This document shows positions 1-4,734 of a stretch of DNA of 7,316 nt, one piece after another; position 1 is the first letter of the stretch, and each line of letters begins with the position of its first letter. The DNA is taken from assembly GCA_964589725.1 (NCBI GenBank), contig CAZPUJ010000044.1, positions 1 to 7,316 of the forward strand. Reading direction: 5' to 3'. Made by a program: the position numbers and the translations under genes. Origin of the DNA: CAYSHJ01 sp964589725. GTDB lineage: Bacteria > Planctomycetota > Planctomycetia > Planctomycetales > Planctomycetaceae. The notes beneath the pieces were generated by a model. It searched no databases. It saw only the letters and a list, made by a program, of their open reading frames with translations, and was not told the DNA's origin.

Positions 1-894
1 GGTGATCCCGAATGCCCAGTCCTCGATCTGCGAACCACCCGTGTGCCAGTCATCCGTCCACGAGAAGATGAACCCACCGGCCAGTCCCATGAGTTCGATT
101 TCGCGCAGGTGGCCGGCTAAGAACTCCGCCTGCTCGATCTCGCCATGGCGGAAGCTATCCATCCCCAACTCGCCCAGCAGCAGCGGCTTGTCCCCCACGA
201 TGTTCTGCAACCGATGGAGATATCGCCGAAATTCCTCGAGATCATGCAAGTACACATTTAACGTGATGAAATCGAGAAACGACAAATCGAGGTACTCGGT
301 CGAAGGATAATTCGCGTAGGTGACGAGCGTGCGTGGATCGATCTGTTTGGCGGCATCGGCTAACTCCGCCAAAAAGTGCTCGACTCGCCGTGCGCCGTGC
401 CAGCGCACAATGTTCGCGGGGATTTCATTGCCCATGCTATACGCAAAAACACAGGGAAAGTCTCGTCCCGACAAGACAGCGCGCTCCACGGCTTGGCGGG
501 CTTCGATCTGGGCGGATCGGCTCTCCAAGAAGCAGAGATGCCGGGACCACGGCACGTCGACGAGCACCACCTGCCCTCGCTCACCGGCCGCCTCGAGCAA
601 CCAAGGGGGGGGCACATGATAGGTACGAATCGCATTGATCCCGGCGGCCCGCATCTGCTCGAGGTCTTCGTGCACACGGTCGGCCGGGGGAAATGGCTGC
701 CCTAGAGCGTCGGGGGCGAACGGGCCATAGGTAACGCCCTGGATCCGCAGCCGCCGATCTCCACACGCAAAGAACTTTCCGTCCACCCGGAGGCGATCTT
801 CGGCCTGAACCACTGGCGCGCGCGGACATTCTACCGGCAGTGCCCCTCCTGCCGGGAGAGGACGCCCGGAGGCCTTCGTCAGTAGACCGGTCAT
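1..894 (-). CDS. Glycoside hydrolase family 2-like TIM-barrel protein, N-terminal part (possible GH-GT2 fusion)
   Basis: Open from ATG at 894-892 to the left edge (298 residues, no stop), so the C-terminus lies outside. An in-frame TGA at 903-901 leaves no earlier start. GGTGA six bases upstream is a plausible ribosome binding site. Residues about 33-298 read as a GH2/clan-A catalytic barrel: GVTYGPFAPDALG (53-65), DLEQMRAAGINAIRTYH (77-93), SMGNE (153-157) with the expected acid/base Glu157 after Asn156, and LLLGELG (238-244) with the expected nucleophile Glu242, then FSWTDDWHTGG (277-287). Both catalytic carboxylates are present, so retaining glycosidase chemistry is possible; the substrate cannot be read. 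There is no signal peptide, and the sugar-binding and immunoglobulin-like domains that precede the barrel in classical GH2 enzymes are missing. From memory, proteins with this N-terminus in acidobacteria and planctomycetes continue into a GT2 glycosyltransferase domain. That is inference here, as that part is not visible. Confidence 0.88.
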   Translation of the reverse strand, partial: MTGLLTKASGRPLPAGGALPVECPRAPVVQAEDRLRVDGKFFACGDRRLRIQGVTYGPFAPDALGQPFPPADRVHEDLEQMRAAGINAIRTYHVPPPWLLEAAGERGQVVLVDVPWSRHLCFLESRSAQIEARQAVERAVLSGRDFPCVFAYSMGNEIPANIVRWHGARRVEHFLAELADAAKQIDPRTLVTYANYPSTEYLDLSFLDFITLNVYLHDLEEFRRYLHRLQNIVGDKPLLLGELGMDSFRHGEIEQAEFLAGHLREIELMGLAGGFIFSWTDDWHTGGSQIEDWAFGIT

Positions 895-945
895 CGTGAG
901 TCACCGCTGGAATAGAACACTAAGAATCCCCACAGACCAGCGGGA

Positions 946-972
946 GAATCTTCTTGAGTGGGAAGAAGATTC
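946..972. repeat. Perfect 10-bp hairpin upstream of the glycosidase gene
   Basis: GAATCTTCTT at 946-955 is the exact reverse complement of AAGAAGATTC at 963-972, with a 7-base loop. It lies 52-78 bases upstream of the ATG at 894, where a leader or promoter of the minus-strand gene should be. There is no T-run after either arm, so it does not look like a standard intrinsic terminator. A regulator-binding dyad or a leader RNA hairpin are both possible. Confidence 0.6.
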
Positions 973-1013
973 CGCGATTTAGCGAGCATCTCATAAGTGT
1001 GTCGCGTCGTGAA

Positions 1014-1040
1014 CTTACCCGACACGCGTCTTCGGGTGAG
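1014..1040. repeat. Imperfect 9-bp inverted repeat
   Basis: CTTACCCGA at 1014-1022 pairs with TCGGGTGAG at 1032-1040 at eight of nine positions, the ninth being a G-T wobble. The 9-base spacer contains the palindrome ACGCGT (1024-1029). It sits about 120 bp upstream of the glycosidase start. Function is unknown; operator or weak hairpin are the obvious options. Confidence 0.4.
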
Positions 1041-1358
1041 CGACTAATAGACATCTATGGACACCGCCCTAGCACAGATGGAGATTCTCAGGCTGAAAAT
1101 AGGTAAATCCGGTAGAATTGGCAGGGATGTTACCACTAAATTTTGCGTTTTCAAGAGTGTTGCTTCAGTTCTACTCGTGCTTGGTACGACCACCCAGTCT
1201 TCGCCAATCGCCACTAGACATGGGGGGTTGAGGGGGATGACCGAACGGTTGACGCGCTTGAGAGACCAATATATCTCGGCACTCCCTCGAACGTGACAGG
1301 CAGATGGAGAGAGGTGCTGTCAGGTGCAAAACAGCATTTCCAAAATCCTGTCGCCTAG

Positions 1359-1418
1359 GCCCTTGTGGCCTGGATGATTCGCAGAACAAAAGGAATCCTC
1401 CGAGCCACAAGGGCTCGG
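1359..1418. repeat. REP-like palindromic element
   Basis: Two overlapping symmetries share one arm. GCCCTTGTGGC (1359-1369) is the exact reverse complement of GCCACAAGGGC (1404-1414), an 11-bp stem with a 34-base spacer. Inside the second arm, CCGAGCC (1400-1406) pairs perfectly with GGCTCGG (1412-1418) around the 5-base loop ACAAG. The compact GC-rich hairpin followed by GCTACAG resembles the small dispersed intergenic palindromes of planctomycete genomes. That family link is from memory and cannot be tested in one window. Confidence 0.5.
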
Positions 1419-1579
1419 GCTACAGACGGCCTCATGGGAAAAGTTGTTTTGCCCTCGCCGCTGTCCGTCGGCCCCCATCGCGAGCGAAAGCTGCTTCCCC
1501 ACCGTCGTCGCTTTCCATCTCTCGTCCCGACCAACATACTGGCCACCCGCCGGTTGCCAGTTTCTCAACTGCCCCGCCC

Positions 1580-1589
1580 CCTGATCAGG
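1580..1589. promoter_or_regulatory. Perfect 10-bp palindrome at the ribosome-binding position of the 1602 gene
   Basis: CCTGATCAGG is fully self-complementary and ends 12 bases before the ATG at 1602. Its right half contains AGG, the only Shine-Dalgarno-like string near this start. It could be a small operator or simply chance. Confidence 0.25.
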
Positions 1590-1601
1590 TTGACCACCAC
1601 C

Positions 1602-2744
1602 ATGACCGACCCTTTCACGCAATTGACCGAAGCCAAACCCACCGGCTCCACGGCCGTGTTTGACAAACTGCTCGACGCGCTGCGAACGCAAAAGGATTAT
1701 CATCATCTATTCGATGCCACGCTGATGCGGAAGAAGCAGGAACTCGGCTTGCCGCTGCTGAAACCGACCTCGCTCGACGACGTGCCCAGCGACAAGCGGA
1801 CCGACTTCGAGAAGACCTACGTCGAGTCCGCTCGTGAGGTCGGGCAGTTGTTCCTGACCGAAGGGCAGATCGCGAACGCCTGGCTCTACTTTCGCACCAT
1901 TCGCGAGCCGCAACCGGTCGCGAACGCTCTCGACGCGATGTCCAATCACCGCGAGCCGGGTCAAGACACCGAAGAGCTGATTCAAGTCGCGCTCTTCGAA
2001 GGAGCGAATCCAGCCAAGGGCGTGCAGTGGATGCTGAGGACTCACGGCACGTGCAGTACGATCACGTCGCTGGAACAGCAGATGGTCCGCATCCCGCCCG
2101 CCGACCGCAAACAGTGCGCGGCCATTCTGGTACGCCACCTGTACAGCGACCTCACGGAATCCGTCCGAGCCGACGTACAACGCCGCATGGCGATGGCCCC
2201 ACCGTGCGACTCGCTGCGCGAATGGATCGCCGGCCGCGACTGGTTGTTCCAAGAGGGGAACTACCACATCGACGTCTCGCACCTGAACGCCGTGGTGCGG
2301 TTCGCGCGGTTCCTCGACAAGTCGTGTCCGGAGCTCAAACTCGCCCTCGAGTTGGCCGAGTACGGCGGTCATCTCGACAAGCAGTTTCAGTACCCCAGCG
2401 ACCCACCGTTCGACGAGTTCTATCCGGCTCACCGGCATTTCTTGTTCGCGCTCTCCGGCGAAAAAGTGGACGAGGCGTTCGCTTACTTCCGTGACAAACT
2501 CAACGCCACGCCGGACGAACAAGACAAGCAACTCGTCGCGTACGTCTTGGTCGACCTCGCCTCGCGCATCGACCGCTGGGACGTCGCCATCGAACTGGCC
2601 GAGCAACATCTCACGAACCTCGACGACAGCGGCGGCTTCTCGTTCTCGGAACTCTGCCGCGACGCCAAACGCATGGACGTCTTGCAAAAGGTCGCGCAGG
2701 CGAAGAACGACCTCGTCACGTTCACGGCGGCGTTGTTATCGTGA
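1602..2744 (+). CDS. Conserved helical (TPR-like) protein of unknown function
   Basis: 380 residues. The frame is open further upstream, but the protein-like sequence begins at MTDPFTQLTEAKPTG. The 79 codons before it are Arg/Pro-rich and encode the REP-like palindrome, so I place the start at ATG 1602. The protein is predicted soluble, acidic and almost entirely alpha-helical, with no signal peptide or membrane segment. Helix pairs that look like TPR or solenoid repeats lie at about 76-112 (REVGQLFLTEGQIANAWLYF), 288-303 and 308-340 (VLVDLASRIDRWDVAIELAE). Distinct blocks include RTHGTCSTIT (146-155), GNYHIDVSHLNAVVRFAR (219-236) and QYPSDPPFDEFYPAH (263-277). From memory, near-identical blocks occur in uncharacterised planctomycete proteins of about this length; I know no assigned function. 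It is probably first in an operon, 50 bp ahead of the antitoxin-like gene. A scaffold or protein-interaction role is only a guess from the fold. Confidence 0.85.
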   Translation: MTDPFTQLTEAKPTGSTAVFDKLLDALRTQKDYHHLFDATLMRKKQELGLPLLKPTSLDDVPSDKRTDFEKTYVESAREVGQLFLTEGQIANAWLYFRTIREPQPVANALDAMSNHREPGQDTEELIQVALFEGANPAKGVQWMLRTHGTCSTITSLEQQMVRIPPADRKQCAAILVRHLYSDLTESVRADVQRRMAMAPPCDSLREWIAGRDWLFQEGNYHIDVSHLNAVVRFARFLDKSCPELKLALELAEYGGHLDKQFQYPSDPPFDEFYPAHRHFLFALSGEKVDEAFAYFRDKLNATPDEQDKQLVAYVLVDLASRIDRWDVAIELAEQHLTNLDDSGGFSFSELCRDAKRMDVLQKVAQAKNDLVTFTAALLS

Positions 2745-2794
2745 TGCGGTGGTTTGTGTCCTGATGTCAAATCTCAAAATTGAAATGCCCGATT

Positions 2795-3004
2795 ATGAGC
2801 GGTCTTGAAGCCCTTCAATCCGTGCAATACGTCACCGCCAAAGGCAAACGCTTTGCAGTCGTGGACGCTGACTCGTGGGAAGCGATGATCGCGTGGCTTG
2901 AGGACGTTGAGGATCGCGAAGTCCTGAAGGAATCACTGGCTGAACTCAAACAAGCCGGCGGTGACCGCGCGAAAGCCGGCTGGCGAAGTTGGGACTTCGG
3001 CTGA
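2795..3004 (+). CDS. Small antitoxin-like protein (Phd/YefM- or RelB-like), no adjacent toxin
   Basis: 69 residues from ATG 2795; a TTG at 2780 would add five residues (MKCPI) that come from AT-rich spacer, so I prefer the ATG. The pattern is short-antitoxin-like: QYVTAKGKRFAVVDADSWEA (about 10-29), a short beta segment as in the N-terminal half of Phd/YefM-type proteins, then a charged helix AWLEDVEDREVLKESLAEL (31-49) and a GWRSWDFG end. Relatives as I remember them usually finish with a longer acidic tail after the GW.SW motif, so the abrupt FG* may mark a shortened C-terminus. Type II antitoxins normally sit next to or overlap a toxin gene. Here the neighbours are the 380-residue gene (50 bp upstream) and a methyltransferase (17 bp downstream), with no RelE/ParE or PIN-like protein in view. 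It may be a solitary antitoxin, a relic, or an unrelated small regulator. Confidence 0.6.
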   Translation: MSGLEALQSVQYVTAKGKRFAVVDADSWEAMIAWLEDVEDREVLKESLAELKQAGGDRAKAGWRSWDFG

Positions 3005-3021
3005 ACTTCGATTTGCAACGG

Positions 3022-3834
3022 ATGATGTCTCACCTTTCCCAAAACCGAACGACATGGAATCGACTGGCAAATGGCAGTCCGTTCGCCAAGTTGGCGACGG
3101 ACGAAGAGTGTCGAGCGCCGTTGGCGACACTCGATTCACGGGGCTGGTTGCCGGCGAGCGTTGCCGGGTTGGACGTGCTGTGCCTCGCGTCGGGAGGCGG
3201 TTGGCAGTCGATTCTTTACGCCGTGGCCGGAGCGCGCGTGACGGTTGTCGATCTCAGCCCGGAGATGCTGCGGCTCGACGAGCAAGAGGCGGCTCGACGC
3301 GGCTTGTCAGTCCGCGCGATCGAAGGCTCGATGGATGACCTGCCGATGCTTTGCGACGCGAGTTTCGACATCGTGCATCAGCCGGTCAGCACGTGCTACG
3401 TTCAAGACGTTGCGAAGGTGTATCGCGAAGTCGCACGCCTGCTGCGCGACGGCGGACTGTATATCAGCCAGCACAAGCAGCCGACCAGCTTGCAGATTTC
3501 ACATCGCAACGAGCAGGACCGATACACGATCGGCGTCGAGTATTATCACTCCGGCCCGCTGCCGCGCGTCGCGGACGATTCGTACCGCGAGCGAGGCGCC
3601 GTCGAGTTCCTGCATCGCTGGGATGACCTTGTCGGCGAGCTGTGTCGATCCGGCTTCGTGCTCGAAGACTTGCGTGAGCCATTCCGCGCGGACCACAGCT
3701 CGGCTCCCGGCCATTTCGGCCATCGTGGCCGTTTCGTCGCGCCGTACGTCCGCCTGAAAGCGCGTCGCATCGCGCGCGCGGATCAGGCAGCAGCGCCGAC
3801 GAAATTGATCTGGACGCCGATGTCAGGAACGTAG
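3022..3834 (+). CDS. Class I SAM-dependent methyltransferase
   Basis: 270 residues from ATG 3022. A second ATG follows at once (3025) and may be the real start, since relatives tend to begin M-S-x-L-S-x-N-R; TTG 2989 would overlap the preceding gene and is less likely. It transfers a methyl group from S-adenosylmethionine to an unknown acceptor, probably in the cytoplasm. The Rossmann fold is clear: motif I VLCLASGGGWQS (52-63) binds SAM; VTVVDLSPEML (73-83) has the acidic residue (Asp77) expected to hold the ribose; EGSMDDLP (101-108) is the adenine-contact segment; FDIVHQPVS (115-123) is motif IV; LLRDGGLYIS (140-149) is the post-motif strand. The C-terminal part (HSSAPGHFGHRGRFVAPYVRLKARR) gives no substrate clue. 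It follows the antitoxin-like gene by 17 bp and is probably co-transcribed, although only a weak ribosome binding site is visible. Its TAG abuts the stop codon of convergent rdgB. Confidence 0.9.
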   Translation: MMSHLSQNRTTWNRLANGSPFAKLATDEECRAPLATLDSRGWLPASVAGLDVLCLASGGGWQSILYAVAGARVTVVDLSPEMLRLDEQEAARRGLSVRAIEGSMDDLPMLCDASFDIVHQPVSTCYVQDVAKVYREVARLLRDGGLYISQHKQPTSLQISHRNEQDRYTIGVEYYHSGPLPRVADDSYRERGAVEFLHRWDDLVGELCRSGFVLEDLREPFRADHSSAPGHFGHRGRFVAPYVRLKARRIARADQAAAPTKLIWTPMSGT

Positions 3835-3855
3835 TCATCTCGCTCCGCGAGATGA
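3835..3855. terminator. Candidate bidirectional hairpin terminator over the rdgB stop
   Basis: TCATCTCGC (3835-3843) and GCGAGATGA (3847-3855) form a perfect 9-bp stem with the 3-base loop TCC. It starts on the base after the methyltransferase TAG and covers the last codons and TGA of rdgB on the other strand. The position between convergent genes suits a shared terminator. No T-run follows on either strand, so intrinsic termination would be atypical; it may instead protect the 3' ends. Confidence 0.45.
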
Positions 3856-4458
3856 GCCGAGCAATCGCACCAACGGCCCGACCAATCGCTCGAACGCGCG
3901 GGCGCGGTGGCTGAGGTGATGTTTCACGGTCGAGCTCAATTCGCCGAACGTTTGATGGTATTCGGGAATCAAGAAGTACGGATCGTAACCGAAGCCATTC
4001 GTGCCGCGCGGCTCGTGAATGATGCGGCCTCGACAGGTTGCTTCGACGTTGAATCGGATCGTGCCGGTCGGGTCGGAGATCGCCGCGTGAGAGATATAGC
4101 GAGCCGTCCGCTTTTCGTCGGGCACGTGGGCGAGTTCGGCGATGAGCTTCGCGTTATTCTTGTCGTCGGTCGCTTCGTCGCCGCTGAAACGAGCGGAGTA
4201 AACACCCGGTGCACCGCCCAGCGCATCGACCATCAGGCCACTGTCCTCACCTAATACCCAGCGATTCAGATGCCGTGCCGTTTGCGTGGCCTTCTTCGCG
4301 GCGTTTTCGGCAAACGTCTGGCCGTCCTCGACCACCTCCGGCACATCGGGAAAGTCGCTGACGATCAGCACTTCGACACCGTGCGGAGCCAACAGCTCTT
4401 CGATTTCACGCCGCTTCTTGGCGTTGCGACTGGCGATGACCAAACTGGGACGAGTCAC
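3835..4458 (-). CDS. rdgB: RdgB/HAM1 family dITP/XTP pyrophosphatase
   Basis: 207 residues, normal for the family. It hydrolyses non-canonical purine triphosphates (ITP, dITP, XTP) to the monophosphate and pyrophosphate, keeping deaminated bases out of DNA and RNA; it acts in the cytosol as a homodimer. Family motifs in order: IASRNAKKRREI (8-19), the N-terminal S-x-N-x-x-K nucleotide-binding segment; DGQTFAENAAKKA (45-57); GEDSGLMVDALGGAPGVYSAR (from 70), with Asp72 the conserved metal/catalytic acid; GFGYDP (155-160); Lys179 and SHR (183-185) for base recognition. All key residues are intact, although the usual DDSG is EDSG here. The start is GTG at 4458-4456, supported by GGAG at 4470-4467, eight bases upstream. 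It is convergent with the methyltransferase, stop to stop without a gap, and its last codons (SSRGAR) encode the terminator-like hairpin. It lies 276 bp downstream of the large surface-protein gene on the same strand. Confidence 0.96.
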   Translation of the reverse strand: MTRPSLVIASRNAKKRREIEELLAPHGVEVLIVSDFPDVPEVVEDGQTFAENAAKKATQTARHLNRWVLGEDSGLMVDALGGAPGVYSARFSGDEATDDKNNAKLIAELAHVPDEKRTARYISHAAISDPTGTIRFNVEATCRGRIIHEPRGTNGFGYDPYFLIPEYHQTFGELSSTVKHHLSHRARAFERLVGPLVRLLGSSRGAR

Positions 4459-4466
4459 CTTGCAAG

Positions 4467-4470
4467 CTCC
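4467..4470 (-). promoter_or_regulatory. Ribosome binding site supporting the GTG start of rdgB
   Basis: GGAG on the minus strand lies eight bases before the GTG at 4458-4456. This is the clearest Shine-Dalgarno sequence in the window, and it supports a GTG start giving the normal RdgB N-terminus. Confidence 0.6.
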
Positions 4471-4510
4471 GAAAACATCCGTTTAACCGCAAGCCGAACG
4501 CAGGAACGCA

Positions 4511-4610
4511 ATCACACACGGCCGCGCGTCGCTCAGCCGCGAGCGAGTTTCTCTGGCTTTCAACAGAAGGACGCAAAGATCGCGAAGAGAAACAGACTGC
4601 CGTGTGTGAT
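4511..4610. repeat. Nested inverted repeats A (12 bp) and C (8 bp) upstream of rdgB
   Basis: ATCACACACGGC at 4511-4522 is the exact reverse complement of 4599-4610. Nested inside, GTTTCTCT at 4547-4554 matches AGAGAAAC at 4586-4593. Together they allow a long interrupted hairpin in the spacer between the large surface-protein gene and rdgB. Its inner arm and right arm overlap or lie within the second repeat (4562-4669), so the two structures cannot both form fully. Confidence 0.6.
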
Positions 4611-4669
4611 CGACATTCATTGAGAATCGAAACCGGAACGTCACTTCGCGGTCTTTGCGCCCTTCTGTT
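4562..4669. repeat. Long inverted repeat B: 26-bp arms, 24 matches
   Basis: The arm at 4562-4587 (begins AACAGAAGGACGCAAAG) pairs with 4644-4669 (ends GCGCCCTTCTGTT) at 24 of 26 positions around a 56-base spacer. On either strand one of the two imperfect pairs is a G-U wobble in RNA. The arms resemble the CGCAAAG-type palindromes common between genes in planctomycete and other environmental genomes; I know this from memory, so treat it as a candidate dispersed or miniature element. In the transcription direction of rdgB it would make a strong leader or intergenic hairpin. Confidence 0.7.
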
Positions 4670-4693
4670 CCGACCAAAGTTCGTGTGAGCCCA

Positions 4694-4722
4694 ATGCGAA
4701 AGCGTGTCATTCGAATTCGCAT
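4694..4722. repeat. 7-bp inverted repeat just after the large surface-protein gene
   Basis: ATGCGAA (4694-4700) and TTCGCAT (4716-4722) are exact reverse complements with a 15-base loop, starting 12 bases after the TAG of the minus-strand gene. There is no T-run. It is a weak candidate for a 3' hairpin of that transcript. Confidence 0.3.
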
Positions 4723-4734
4723 AACGCATGAGGA

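Larger units (their letters stand above)
895..1601. other. Divergent intergenic region, no convincing gene
   Basis: These 707 bp separate the minus-strand glycosidase gene from the plus-strand 380-residue gene, so promoters for both should lie here. Short open frames exist (for example 1057-1296 plus, 79 codons), but they lack a ribosome binding site, family resemblance and domain character. Three inverted-repeat structures are listed separately. The only promoter-like pair I noticed facing right is TTGACG at 1249-1254 with TATCTC at 1272-1277, spaced by 17 bases; the -10 match is poor, so I do not call it. The last 160 bp before the 1602 start are pyrimidine-rich. Confidence 0.6.

Noticed and set aside
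581..904. 107-codon minus-strand open frame overlapping the glycosidase gene
   Set aside because: It is Arg/Gly/Ser-rich and out of frame with the catalytic-barrel sequence, which is continuous from 894 to 1.
1249..1277. Sigma-70-like promoter (TTGACG, 17 bases, TATCTC) facing the 380-residue gene
   Set aside because: Only three of six bases match the -10 consensus, and it lies more than 320 bp from the start codon. Too weak to call.
1057..1296. 79-codon open frame in the divergent intergenic region, with a hydrophobic stretch resembling a signal peptide
   Set aside because: No ribosome binding site, no family resemblance, mixed composition after the hydrophobic part, and no supporting neighbour. 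Chance is the better explanation.
1365..1601. 79-codon upstream extension of the 380-residue protein
   Set aside because: The extension is Arg/Pro-rich, begins in the REP-like palindrome and shows no domain character; the downstream ATG at 1602 gives a natural protein N-terminus.
1707..2687. 326-codon open frame on the minus strand opposite the 380-residue gene
   Set aside because: It is an antisense shadow caused by the GC-rich third positions of the real plus-strand gene; its composition is Val/Arg/Glu-rich with no domain pattern and no ribosome binding site.
2763..2786. AT-rich segment (AAATCTCAAAATTGAAATG) resembling the decayed end of the heptanucleotide array at 6534-6560
   Set aside because: Only two short strings (ATCTCAAA and ATTGAAA) are shared, and in a different order; that is not enough to call a second copy.
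4496..4510. Two tandem copies of GAACGCA
   Set aside because: Two 7-base copies with a single-base spacer are too short to mean anything alone.
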